A DNA stretch of 64,000 nucleotides from Comamonadaceae bacterium. Its GTDB lineage: Bacteria; Pseudomonadota; Gammaproteobacteria; Burkholderiales; Burkholderiaceae_C. The notes beneath the pieces are model-generated. The model saw only the letters and a program-made list of their open reading frames with translations. It was not told where the DNA came from and did no database searches. Shown here one piece after another: positions 15,554 to 24,650 of the stretch. The DNA lies in the NCBI GenBank assembly GCA_027488215.1, contig JAIYCB010000004.1, positions 1-64,000 of the forward strand. Reading direction: 5' to 3'. The position numbers were made by a program, and so were the translations under genes. The first letter of the stretch is position 1; each line of letters starts with the position of its first letter.

Positions 15554-17403
15554 GGCGATCAGCGCGGCCAGCTTGCTTGCCGCGCATGGCCTTGACCATG
15601 CTCTTGGCTGCGCTCGCAGCTGTGGCGATGGGCCCCTCCTGGGCAGTTGCCCAAGTGGCCGAAGCAGGGACTCCCATGTTGCAAAACCAAACGGCCTCCA
15701 CCCCGCCTGCGTTTGGCCTTGAGGTGCGCAGCAGCGACGAGGACATACGTGATTTTTTGACGCGACACCTGAATTTGCAGCGTTACCGGAGTCTGAGCGA
15801 TTTAGACGAGACTGAGTTGACCCGTTTGCTGCGCGATGCCGATGTGCAGGCTCGTGAGTTGCTGGGTACGCTGGGCTTTTTCAACCCAGCACTGCGCTGG
15901 TCGCAAGACAAAACTGCCAAGACCGGAACTTTGGGTCAGGTCTTTGTAGATGTGGACACTGGTCCTGTTGCCCGCATCTCTGAAGTGCAATGGCAATGGC
16001 TCGGCGATGTGGCCGATAACACCCAAGCGCGAGGGCAGCGACAAGCCATTGAGGATCAATGGGCATTACCCGTGGGTAAGACTTTCAGCCAAAGCGCTTG
16101 GAGTGGCGCCAAAAACCAGGCCCTGCGCCAGCTGTTGGCCGAGCGTTACCCCTGGGGCCGCATCCTGCACAGCCTGGCGCTGGTGGACGAGCCCAACAAC
16201 CAGGTACGCCTGTGGCTGACCCTGGAGTCAGGTCCAGCCGTGCGCCTGGGATCTTTGCAAATTTCCGGCGCGGACAAATACGGCGTCCTACAAGTCGAGC
16301 GATTGGCGCGTTTACCAACAGGCCAGTTGTACCGTCAAAACGATTTGCTAGAAGCACAACAGCGCTTGGTATCCAGCGGTTTTTACGACTCGGTGTTTAT
16401 CAGCTTGGAACCTGAGGGTAGCCCGGCGCAAGCACCGGTTAAGGTGGAACTGAAGGAAAGTCTGCGCCAGAAATGGGTATTGGGCGTAGGCGTGCGAAGC
16501 GACAGCGGTGCCCGCGTGAGCGCCGAACACACGCACCACAGCGTGCCGGGCCTGCATTGGCGCTCGGTCAGCAAACTGTCTCTGGACAAGGACTTGCAAA
16601 GCTTGAGCTTGAACCTGCTGGCGCCGCCGGATTCCAACCTGTGGCGCTGGAACACTTCGGCAAAATTCGACCGCGAAAAACTTTTTGACGTGCCCTTGCA
16701 AAGTCAGCGCTGGCGAGCTGGCCGAACGCAACTGGGTGAACGCATTGACCGATCCTACTTCGCCCAATTCGACTCAGCCGATCTGCAGGGAGACCTCCAG
16801 CCCCAGCGTCAATCCATCAGTGCCAACTACGGCTGGACCTGGCGCAACTTTGACAGCCTGCCCTTTCCAAACCGAGGGTTGGGCGTAGGGATCGAGTTGG
16901 GATCAGGGGTGACCCTCGGCGACCAGCGCGAACCTTATGTGCGCTGGCTGGTCAAAGGCTTGGGGCTTATGCCTTTGAGCCCCACCATGGGACGCCTTGC
17001 TCTGCGCGCAGACGTGGGCAGCGTGGTGAGCCGCGACACGGCCAACCTGCCCGCCACCCAGCTGTTCTGGACAGGGGGTGACAACAGCGTGCGCGGTTAT
17101 CCGTCCAACAGCATAGGCGTGACCGATTCAAACGGTGCCAATGTACCCGGTCGCTACCTGGCGGCTGGCAGTTTGGAGTGGCAACGCCCCATCCGCCGCA
17201 AAGGGCAAGCCACGGAGTGGGAAAGTGCCGTGTTTGTCGATGCAGGGGCTGTATCCAATGACATGGGGCAACTGAAGCCCAAAATCGGCTACGGGGTGGG
17301 TGCCCGGTGGCGCAGCCCGGTCGGACCGGTGCGCATCGACCTGGCCTATGCGCCTGAGCTGCGCAAACTGCACCTGCACCTGAACGTGGGCTTTACATTT
17401 TGA
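15550..17403 (+). CDS. tamA: TamA outer-membrane translocation and assembly protein
   Basis: 617-residue BamA/TamA-family (Omp85) protein. After a signal peptide ending near SWAVAQ it carries POTRA-like domains (to about residue 300) and a C-terminal beta-barrel ending in the OMP-type aromatic ...NVGFTF. Barrel motifs include VRGYPSNS and VFVDAGAVSND, typical of the surface-antigen domain, plus the family RSPVGPVRIDLAYAPE. With TamB it forms the TAM complex, which assembles outer-membrane proteins and moves phospholipids. It overlaps the VWA gene by 4 bases and is followed 2 bases later by tamB. Confidence 0.9.
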   Translation: MRRSARPACLPRMALTMLLAALAAVAMGPSWAVAQVAEAGTPMLQNQTASTPPAFGLEVRSSDEDIRDFLTRHLNLQRYRSLSDLDETELTRLLRDADVQARELLGTLGFFNPALRWSQDKTAKTGTLGQVFVDVDTGPVARISEVQWQWLGDVADNTQARGQRQAIEDQWALPVGKTFSQSAWSGAKNQALRQLLAERYPWGRILHSLALVDEPNNQVRLWLTLESGPAVRLGSLQISGADKYGVLQVERLARLPTGQLYRQNDLLEAQQRLVSSGFYDSVFISLEPEGSPAQAPVKVELKESLRQKWVLGVGVRSDSGARVSAEHTHHSVPGLHWRSVSKLSLDKDLQSLSLNLLAPPDSNLWRWNTSAKFDREKLFDVPLQSQRWRAGRTQLGERIDRSYFAQFDSADLQGDLQPQRQSISANYGWTWRNFDSLPFPNRGLGVGIELGSGVTLGDQREPYVRWLVKGLGLMPLSPTMGRLALRADVGSVVSRDTANLPATQLFWTGGDNSVRGYPSNSIGVTDSNGANVPGRYLAAGSLEWQRPIRRKGQATEWESAVFVDAGAVSNDMGQLKPKIGYGVGARWRSPVGPVRIDLAYAPELRKLHLHLNVGFTF

Positions 17404-17405
17404 CG

Positions 17406-20400
17406 ATGAATAACGGGCCACAAACTGACACCGCTGCCAGGGAGCCAATCGTTGTTTCGCCTTTGAGTCCTAAGGCGAGCAAAGATGTCACCCATCGTGC
17501 GCGCTCATGGGTGCAGCGAATGGCGGTCGGCCTGGGCACTTTGTCGGCTGCAAGCCTCTCGGCTTTGCTGGGGCCTTTGGCGCTGGCCGCCGCAATTTGG
17601 GGGTTTTGGACCTGGACGGGCACCCCTGGGTCTTTGGGCATCGCCCTGAACATGCTCCACTGGGCCTTGCCTTCAGGACAACAATTGCACAGCGCGGATG
17701 TGCAAGGCAATTTGCAGCAAGGCGGGCGCATTGGTCAAATCAGTTGGCAAAGCGAAGGCTTGCAAATACAAGCGCAGGAAACACAGTTGGTGCTGGACTG
17801 GTCACAACTGTGGCGCCAAGCCTGGCCAGTGCAAAGTATTGCGCTGCAAAGCCTGCGCGTACAAGACCAGCGCCCCCCACAAGCCCTGAAGCCTCTGACC
17901 GAAATGCGTCTGCCGTTGCCATTGCAACTGAAGTTGAAGGTGGACCAATTCAGCTGGCAAGGCAGCACTGCGGTGACACTGTCCGATGTCCAGGGGCAAT
18001 ACGCTTTTGACGGGCAAGAACACCGCCTGGACATCGACTCGCTTGCGCTGGCCCAAGGCCGCTACACCCTGAAAGCACGCTTGCAAGGTGCAGCACCCAT
18101 GGCCTTGAGCATCTCGGCCCAAGGCCAGGTGCAAACCCCGGCCAGTAACCGCACGCCGGCCTTACAACTGCAGGTGCAGTCCAAGGTGCAAGGCCAGTTG
18201 TCAGGACCACAAGCCCAACTTTCGGTGCAGACCGAGCTGGCCCCCACACCCGGGCAAGGCGCTTTGGGACGCGCACAAGACAAAGTCCATCTGTCTTTGC
18301 AAGCGCAAATCCAGCCCTGGCAAGAACAAGTGGTGCTGCAAGCCGAGGGCCAGTGGCAAGCACTCGACTTGGCCCCCCTCTGGCCCGGCGCACCGCAAAC
18401 CCGTTTGCAAGGTCAGGTCCAGCTGCTGCCCGATGGCGCTGCCTGGCAACTCGAAGCGCAAATCGAAAACCTGCTGCCCGGTGCTTGGGACTTGCAACGC
18501 CTGCCCTTGGCGCAGCTGAGTCTCAAAGCCAGACATGACCAAGGCCTGTGGCAAGTGCAGCAAGCCCAGGCCCGAATGGCTGCTGGCCAAGTTCAAGGCC
18601 ACGGCCAGCAAACCCTGCAGGGCTGGACGGGTCAGGTGGACATCCAGAACCTGCAGCCCGCCTCGCTGCACAGTGCCTGGAACGGGCCTGCCATGCAAGG
18701 CCGTCTGAAGGCAGAGGCCACTGGCTCAGACACCATCGCATTGAGCGCCGACTTGCAAGCGGAAAAGGCGACTGGTCGAACCCCCTCCACACCAGTCGCA
18801 TTTCAATGGGAAAAACTGCAACTCAAAGGTCAATGGCACCCCGACCTCTGGGACATTGACCGCCTGCACATGCAAGCTGCGCGGGCTGAGCTGGAGGCGC
18901 AATTTCGATGGAAACCGACCCAGAGTGAGGTGCAAGGTCGCATAACGCTGCAACTGCCCGGCTTGCAGGCCACAGCGCAAGGCAACCTGGCCCCCCTCAA
19001 CGGTCAAGGCCGCCTGGACTTAAAAATGCAAGATGCGGCACTCAGTCAGGCTTGGCTGCAGGGCCTGCCAGGCTGGGGGGCACAACTCAAGGCCTTCAAG
19101 GCGAGCGGACCGGCTCAACTGCAAGCCCAATGGCAAGGCGGCTATGCCCAAGCCGATGCACCGCTGTCCCTGAGCTTGCAATGGCCGCGCATTGAGTGGG
19201 TGCAGCAAGGCTCCAGCAGCACAACAACAAGCCGTTCAGCCCCCGCGCCAGCGACCTGGTTCCTGACGCCAGGCCAGCTGCAAGTTCGAGGGACTCCCCT
19301 GACGCTGAAATCCGAAATCCAAGCAAGCTTTGGCCAAGGCCGGCACACCGCCCGACTGCAAACCACGGTGAATGCCAGTCGCGCCGATACCCTCAGCCCC
19401 AACTGGCAAGGCCTCATCGAGCGGTTGACCATCAGCACCCCCAACACGCAAAACCCATCTGCTGCGCCCTGGCGTCTGGATTTACAACCTTCACTCGCCT
19501 GGCAAGCCGGACAAGAGCATGCGACCCTGGCTTGGGGTCCTTCCAGTTGGCAGTTGCAAGGCCCAGGACCTGGTACAGCCCGCTTACAAGCAGAAGCCGG
19601 TGTCTGGACAGCCCCCCGACAAGGCCAATCCATGCAGACACACGGGGCGGTGAGCTGGAAAGACCTGCCTGTAGCCTGGGCACAAGCCTGGCTGAGCACC
19701 GACATCCTGAACGACATCACGCTACAAGGTCAGGCGCAGTGGCGCTTAGACCAAGATCTGAACTTGAGCTTGTCAGCCGAACGCTCCCAGGGTGATCTGC
19801 GCGTCCAGACCGATAGCCTGACCCGCCAGCGCACGGCTGCAGGTTTGCGCCAGGCCAAATTGCACTTGAGTGCGCAAAATGAGCAACTTCACGCCGAGGT
19901 CAAATGGGACAGTGAGCAAATGGGTCAGGCACAGGCCAATCTAAAAAGCCAGCTGAACCGGACCCCAGGCGGCTGGCAATGGGCCGACACGGCCCCCTTG
20001 ATCGGCAGCGTACAGGCCAAGCTGCCACAGATCGGAGCTTGGTCGGTGCTGGCCCCGCCTGGTTGGCGCGTGCAAGGCACACTGGATGCCAACCTCACGC
20101 TGAGCGGCACGCGCAGCCAGCCCCAATGGCAGGGTCGCTTGCAAGCCCAGCAATTGGCAGCGCGATCGGCCGTGCAAGGCATTGAATTTAGCCAAGGGCA
20201 AATGCTGGCCCGCCTGGAAGGTCAAAGCCTGGTCCTTGAGAACTTGAGTCTGCGCGGAGCAGGGGCACAGGGGGGTGAACTTCAGGCCCGAGGCGAGGTC
20301 CAGTTCAATGCCACCCCGTCCGTCCAAGCCAACATCCAAACGAACCTTCTGGCCTCAGCCCATCTGGCTTTGCAAATTGAGGCTAAAAACCTGCGCGTTA

Positions 20401-21359
20401 GCAACCGAGCAGACCGACGCCTGAGCGTTTCTGGTGATCTGAACGCGCTCATGAAACAAGGTCAATTTCAACTGCGCGGCGGCCTCAAAGCCAACCAAGC
20501 CTTGTTCATCCTGCCCGACGACAGCACCCCCAACTTGGGCGATGATGTGGTGGTTTTTCGGCCTGGCATGGGCGAACTGAACCTGAGTGCGCTCAAAGCC
20601 TTGCCTGACCCCAACACCCCACCCAGCTCTTGGCTGGGTGTGCCCGATGTGCGCGTGCTGCTTGACTTGGGGAACGACTTTCAAATCCAAGGCCAAGGAC
20701 TCAGCACCCGCTTGAACGGCCAGGTGGAACTGCTCAGCAACGCCAGCACACAAGGCCTGCCGCGTCTGAGCGGACAAGTTCGCACCGAAGGTGGACGCTA
20801 CAAGGCCTATGGCCAGCAACTCAAAATCGACACCGGCGTGCTGCGCTTCACCGGCCCCTATGACAACCCCAGCCTGAACATCATTGCGCTGCGCCCCAAC
20901 CTGCCCCAAAGTGTGGGCGTCCAAATCACTGGCACCGCATTGCTGCCGCGCATTCGCTTGTATGCAGACCCGGACCTGCCCGATGCGGACAAACTCGCAT
21001 GGCTGGTGCTGGGCCGCTCTGCTGCCAACGGGGGTGCCGAATCGGCCGTGTTGCAGCAAGCAGCGATGGCCCTGCTCAGCGGCAATGGCAAAACCCTCAG
21101 CGGCGAACTGGCCAGCAGCCTGGGACTCGACGAAATCTCACTCGCCACAGGCAGCCGCTCTGATGCCACAGCCACGGGCGCGGCTGTCACACTGGGCAAA
21201 CGTTTATCCAAAGACTTTTACCTGGCCTACGAAACCAGTCTGCGTGGCGCATTTGGCAGTTTGTACATCTTTTATGACCTCTCACGTCGCGTGACACTGC
21301 GTGCCCAAGCTGGTGAGCAAAGCGCACTGGATCTGATTTTCACGGTTCGGCGGGACTGA
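17406..21359 (+). CDS. tamB: TamB translocation and assembly module protein
   Basis: 1317 residues. A single hydrophobic anchor near residues 40-62 is followed by a very long Gln/Leu-rich repetitive region with the beta-helical character of TamB/AsmA-like lipid-transfer proteins, and a C-terminal DUF490 domain: KLAWLVLGR, GKTLSGELASSLGLDEISL, GKRLSKDFYLAYETSLRG and a terminal aromatic/charged end. TamB spans the periplasm and docks to TamA, encoded immediately upstream. I prefer the ATG 2 bases after the tamA stop; an overlapping TTG two codons earlier is also possible. No terminator was found after the gene. Confidence 0.92.
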   Translation: MNNGPQTDTAAREPIVVSPLSPKASKDVTHRARSWVQRMAVGLGTLSAASLSALLGPLALAAAIWGFWTWTGTPGSLGIALNMLHWALPSGQQLHSADVQGNLQQGGRIGQISWQSEGLQIQAQETQLVLDWSQLWRQAWPVQSIALQSLRVQDQRPPQALKPLTEMRLPLPLQLKLKVDQFSWQGSTAVTLSDVQGQYAFDGQEHRLDIDSLALAQGRYTLKARLQGAAPMALSISAQGQVQTPASNRTPALQLQVQSKVQGQLSGPQAQLSVQTELAPTPGQGALGRAQDKVHLSLQAQIQPWQEQVVLQAEGQWQALDLAPLWPGAPQTRLQGQVQLLPDGAAWQLEAQIENLLPGAWDLQRLPLAQLSLKARHDQGLWQVQQAQARMAAGQVQGHGQQTLQGWTGQVDIQNLQPASLHSAWNGPAMQGRLKAEATGSDTIALSADLQAEKATGRTPSTPVAFQWEKLQLKGQWHPDLWDIDRLHMQAARAELEAQFRWKPTQSEVQGRITLQLPGLQATAQGNLAPLNGQGRLDLKMQDAALSQAWLQGLPGWGAQLKAFKASGPAQLQAQWQGGYAQADAPLSLSLQWPRIEWVQQGSSSTTTSRSAPAPATWFLTPGQLQVRGTPLTLKSEIQASFGQGRHTARLQTTVNASRADTLSPNWQGLIERLTISTPNTQNPSAAPWRLDLQPSLAWQAGQEHATLAWGPSSWQLQGPGPGTARLQAEAGVWTAPRQGQSMQTHGAVSWKDLPVAWAQAWLSTDILNDITLQGQAQWRLDQDLNLSLSAERSQGDLRVQTDSLTRQRTAAGLRQAKLHLSAQNEQLHAEVKWDSEQMGQAQANLKSQLNRTPGGWQWADTAPLIGSVQAKLPQIGAWSVLAPPGWRVQGTLDANLTLSGTRSQPQWQGRLQAQQLAARSAVQGIEFSQGQMLARLEGQSLVLENLSLRGAGAQGGELQARGEVQFNATPSVQANIQTNLLASAHLALQIEAKNLRVSNRADRRLSVSGDLNALMKQGQFQLRGGLKANQALFILPDDSTPNLGDDVVVFRPGMGELNLSALKALPDPNTPPSSWLGVPDVRVLLDLGNDFQIQGQGLSTRLNGQVELLSNASTQGLPRLSGQVRTEGGRYKAYGQQLKIDTGVLRFTGPYDNPSLNIIALRPNLPQSVGVQITGTALLPRIRLYADPDLPDADKLAWLVLGRSAANGGAESAVLQQAAMALLSGNGKTLSGELASSLGLDEISLATGSRSDATATGAAVTLGKRLSKDFYLAYETSLRGAFGSLYIFYDLSRRVTLRAQAGEQSALDLIFTVRRD

Positions 21360-21683
21360 TATACGTGTTTTCGCACGAAACAACACCTTGTCTCTGGCCC
21401 AACTCAAAGAGCTTGGGCTCGGAGGCAATGGCTGTTTTTAAAACCCTGCCATCAAGCGCAACACGGGTGTCAAACTGCTGAAAAATCTGGGGCACGACTT
21501 CGTCACCCCAGAAATGGTCAGGGTGCCCAATGAACCAACCGAGCCAAGTGTGAACGAGTCCGCCCCCACCCAAAGCCAAGTTCTTTGAAGCCACTACGGC
21601 TTGCGAGCAGCTCTGCGCAGGCACAACTTGAGCCTAAGGATCACGTCCCTCTCCGTGTGCGGCCCAGTACAATACTTAGCCTG
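21360..21683. other. 324-base stretch without a supported gene
   Basis: Between tamB and tRNA-Arg I see no convincing gene. A minus-strand frame of 94 codons (GTG start, 21340-21624) crosses it but has no ribosome site, overlaps the end of tamB and matches no family I recognise; it may be a shadow or a remnant. At the right end, TACAAT at 21668-21673 is a good -10 box for the tRNA. Confidence 0.5.
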
Positions 21684-21758
21684 GCCACCGTAGTTCAATG
21701 GATAGAACTCTCCCCTCCTAAGGGAGTGATACAGGTTCGATTCCTGTCGGGGGCACCA
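21684..21758 (+). tRNA. tRNA-Arg (anticodon CCT)
   Basis: 75 bases including an encoded 3' CCA. Acceptor GCCACCG pairs with CGGGGGC with one A-G mismatch at position 4; the D stem is GTTC/GAAC, the anticodon stem CTCCC/GGGAG with loop CTCCTAA (anticodon CCT, reading AGG), and the T stem ACAGG/CCTGT with loop TTCGATT. The variable loop has 4 bases. A TACAAT -10 box lies about 10 bases upstream. Confidence 0.93.
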
Positions 21759-21811
21759 GCCGCACCCCCATAAGAAATCTGCAAACACCCAACACGGTGC
21801 AGATTTCGAAT

Positions 21812-22810
21812 TTAAAACGCGACTTTTTCAGCCTCCAAGTACGCCAGGCTGATGTACTTACCAATGTTGCCCTCAAAGCCTTCCATGGTTTTGGCACGTG
21901 AAGCAACGCGGGGGTCTTTCATCACCGCTGCTCTCGCTTCGGCCTCGGATTTACCATCCTCCACCGCCTTGAGACTCGGCTCCCAGATACCGGCCATGAA
22001 ATCGCCATAGGTCTTGAGCAAATCTTGCCGAGCGCGACCGTGACCAGGCACCCAGAGTTGTTCACCCGTTGCCGCGATCAAGGCTTTGTAATACTTGAAA
22101 GTGCCCGGGTAGGAGCCTTCGTCCATGTTGGCGATGCGATTCGTCATGGCAATGTCGCCAACGGCCGTCACTTTATCCTGCACGACTTCAACGCTGAGAT
22201 CCGAGGGCGTGTGAGCTGTTCCGTAATGGTGCATGCGCAAACTCACATCGCCAAACTGCATCACCTGACCGTGCTGAACTGCGGTGTTGGGAATCACCAC
22301 CTGCGTCCCCATGGTCGACTGGTTGGTCCAGCGCTCCATCAAGCCGCGCCACAGATTACTCTCGGCACCCTTGAGTTTCGTGATGGTGCTGGCCAGCGCA
22401 TAGATGGGCAACTTGTCGCCGAAGGTTTTGACAAATGCGTGGTTGCCCAGCCAGTGGTCACCGTGGTAGTGGCTATTGAACACAGCCACCACGGGCTTGT
22501 CGGAGACCTGGCGGATCATGCGGATGGCCATTTGGCCAATTTGCAGAGACGCACCCGAATCGATCACCACCACCCCCACCGAAGTCACGACAAAGATGAT
22601 GTTGGCCATCATCCCCCGATTTTCAGGGGTTGGGAAACCATCGGGCGAATAAATCATCCAGACATGTTTGGACAACTGCTGAGCAGGTATATCCGCCACT
22701 GGCGGTCCCTCGATGAAATCCTGGGTCTGTTGAGCCCACAAGCGTGCCTCAGGCCAAGCCGCCACACTCACCACTGCAGCACCAGCCAACATCAATTGTC
22801 TTCTGTTCAT
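21812..22810 (-). CDS. SoxH-like metallo-beta-lactamase-fold hydrolase
   Basis: 332-residue exported MBL-fold protein. The N-terminus MNRRQLMLAG is twin-arginine-like and the signal ends near RLWAQ. The metal site motif is NSHYHGDHWLGN (HxHxDH), with further ligands in YGTAHTPSD, AVGDIA and VPGHGR. Proteins of this type are found in sox clusters as SoxH and in quinoprotein ethanol dehydrogenase systems; their role is unproven, possibly hydrolysing a sulfur-carrier thioester or persulfide. It follows soxB by 46 bases on the same strand, so it belongs to the sox operon. The start chosen has an AAGAGGG ribosome site; a longer in-frame start would run into soxB. Confidence 0.82.
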   Translation of the reverse strand: MNRRQLMLAGAAVVSVAAWPEARLWAQQTQDFIEGPPVADIPAQQLSKHVWMIYSPDGFPTPENRGMMANIIFVVTSVGVVVIDSGASLQIGQMAIRMIRQVSDKPVVAVFNSHYHGDHWLGNHAFVKTFGDKLPIYALASTITKLKGAESNLWRGLMERWTNQSTMGTQVVIPNTAVQHGQVMQFGDVSLRMHHYGTAHTPSDLSVEVVQDKVTAVGDIAMTNRIANMDEGSYPGTFKYYKALIAATGEQLWVPGHGRARQDLLKTYGDFMAGIWEPSLKAVEDGKSEAEARAAVMKDPRVASRAKTMEGFEGNIGKYISLAYLEAEKVAF

Positions 22811-22856
22811 GCAAAACCCTCTTGGACTGCACTGCGCCCGAAAACGCTGCAGGCCC

Positions 22857-24590
22857 TCAAACGGCGTAACCCTTATTGGGCAAGGCACCCATGATCTTCG
22901 GGGTGTTGAGCTGGCGCGGCTTGATTCGTCCCCCCTGTGCTTTGAGCCACGTCTCCACCACTTCCCAAACCTGCTTGTTGCCCTGATGGCGGGCCTCTTC
23001 GGCCACAGGTGCCCAACCGGCCACTTTGTATTTTTTGCCTGCCTCGATCAATTGCCCTTTCAGGCGCATATCGCCAATGCGTTGGCCCGCCTTACCCACC
23101 GGGTTGCAGCTGTAGGTCAGACCGCCCACGCGCACCATGTCACCGCCTTGCTGGTAATAAGGATCTGGGTTGAATAAGTTGTCGGCCACGTCTTCCAGCA
23201 CCGTCTTGATGGTCTCGCCCGTCATCTCGGTCACCGTGGCATACGAGTAGGTGGTGGCGGTCATGTCGAGTAGCCATTCGCGCGTGATGGCTTGGCCCGG
23301 CAAAAGCGTGGTGCCCCAGCGGAATCCGGGCGAGAACGCGATGTCTGCGCCCTGCACGTCCAGCAGCGCGTCGATCAACAACTGGTCGCCCGTGCCGTTG
23401 AAGTTGCCACGGCGGTACAGCAGGCCATCGGTCACAGCCAGCTTTTCGGCCAGCTTGCTTTCATAGGGCGCGCGGATCTTGGTGATGAGCGCGTCCATCT
23501 CCTTGTCTGCGGGCAGCATGTTCGAGAACACCGGCAGCAATTTGTAGCGGAAGTCGCTGACCTTTTTGTCCTTGACGTCGAAGTCGAGCACGCCCAGAAA
23601 CTTGCCGTTCGACCCCGCATTGGTAACGATGGTCTTGCCGCCCTTGTTGGAAACGATGGAGGCGACCGGCATGCCGTCGTGCGTGTGGCCACCCATAATG
23701 GCGTCGATGCCACTCACGCGGCTGGCCATCTTCAGGTCCACGTCCATGCCGTTGTGGCTGATGACGACCACGACCTGGGCACCTTTGCCGCGGGCCTCAT
23801 TGACCATCAGCTGCATGTTCTCGTCCTGGATGCCGAAGGCCCAGTCGGCCACCATGTAACGCGGGTTGGCAATCGGGGTGTAAGGGAAAGCCTGGCCGAT
23901 GATGGCGCAGGGCACACCATTGATCTCGCGAATCACGTAGGGCTTGAAGACAGGGTCGCCAAAGTCATTGGTCTTGACGTTCTGCGCCACAAAGTCCACC
24001 TTGCCAGCGAAATCTTTCTCGATGATTTCCTTGACACGTTCCATGCCCAGGGTGAACTCCCAGTGACCGGTCATGACGTCCACACCCAGCAGTTTGCAGG
24101 CGTCGACCATGTCCTGGCCGTTGGTCCACAAGCTGGTGCCAGAGCCTTGCCAGGTGTCACCACCGTCGAGCAACAAAGCGCCGGGACGGCTGGCCTTCAT
24201 GCGCTTGACCAGCGTGGCCAAGTGGGCAAAACCACCGACTTTGCCGTAGCGCTTGGCAGCTTTTTCAAAATCAAGGTAAGTCAGCGCATGGGCCTCTGCT
24301 GTACCCGGGCGGATCTTGGCCACTTGCAGCAAATACTCACCCACCAAATGCGGCAAATTGCCCTGCATGGATCCAACCCCTAAGTTGATGCTGGGCTCGC
24401 GAAAATAAATCGGCTTGAGCTGCGCATGGCAATCGGTCATGTGCAAGAAAGACACATTGCCGAACTTGGGGATGTCATACAGACCATTGGCGGCCGTGCT
24501 GGCACTGGACTGGGCGTAGGCGCCCATGCTCATGCCAGCCATCGTACCGGCACCCATCACTTGGATAAATTCGCGTTTGGAGAGATTCAT
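22857..24590 (-). CDS. soxB: thiosulfohydrolase SoxB
   Basis: 577-residue periplasmic dimanganese hydrolase that releases sulfate from the sulfonate bound to SoxY. It begins with an exported KREFIQVMGAG twin-arginine-type signal and contains the 5'-nucleotidase-superfamily metal motifs HMTDCHAQ, LLDGGDTWQGSG, VVISHNGMD and MGGHTHDGMP; NGTGDQLLIDALLD and SYATVTEMTG mark the C-terminal domain. The start is the Met of MNLSKREF. It lies downstream of soxX but is separated from it by a terminator-like hairpin, and upstream of the SoxH-like gene, so soxB-soxH may be expressed at a lower level or from its own promoter. Confidence 0.96.
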   Translation of the reverse strand: MNLSKREFIQVMGAGTMAGMSMGAYAQSSASTAANGLYDIPKFGNVSFLHMTDCHAQLKPIYFREPSINLGVGSMQGNLPHLVGEYLLQVAKIRPGTAEAHALTYLDFEKAAKRYGKVGGFAHLATLVKRMKASRPGALLLDGGDTWQGSGTSLWTNGQDMVDACKLLGVDVMTGHWEFTLGMERVKEIIEKDFAGKVDFVAQNVKTNDFGDPVFKPYVIREINGVPCAIIGQAFPYTPIANPRYMVADWAFGIQDENMQLMVNEARGKGAQVVVVISHNGMDVDLKMASRVSGIDAIMGGHTHDGMPVASIVSNKGGKTIVTNAGSNGKFLGVLDFDVKDKKVSDFRYKLLPVFSNMLPADKEMDALITKIRAPYESKLAEKLAVTDGLLYRRGNFNGTGDQLLIDALLDVQGADIAFSPGFRWGTTLLPGQAITREWLLDMTATTYSYATVTEMTGETIKTVLEDVADNLFNPDPYYQQGGDMVRVGGLTYSCNPVGKAGQRIGDMRLKGQLIEAGKKYKVAGWAPVAEEARHQGNKQVWEVVETWLKAQGGRIKPRQLNTPKIMGALPNKGYAV

Positions 24591-24620
24591 ATTTGCAACC
24601 ACTGATATATACGGAGATAA

Positions 24621-24643
24621 AAAACCCGGACCAGCCGGGTTTT
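24621..24643 (-). terminator. intrinsic terminator between soxX and soxB
   Basis: Minus-strand transcripts would form AAAACCCGG-CTGGT-CCGGGTTTT followed by a continuous T-run (TTTTTT in total), a textbook intrinsic terminator. It lies inside the sox operon, only 8 bases after the soxX stop and 31 bases before the soxB start, so it probably reduces rather than ends transcription. Confidence 0.8.
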
Positions 24644-24650
24644 CAAAGTC

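Noticed and set aside
21340-21624. 94-codon minus-strand frame between tamB and tRNA-Arg
   Set aside because: GTG start without ribosome site, overlaps the tamB end, and no family recognised; kept only as a remark on the gene-free stretch.
23292-24383. 363-codon open frame on the plus strand
   Set aside because: Antisense to soxB, which is certain from its metal motifs.
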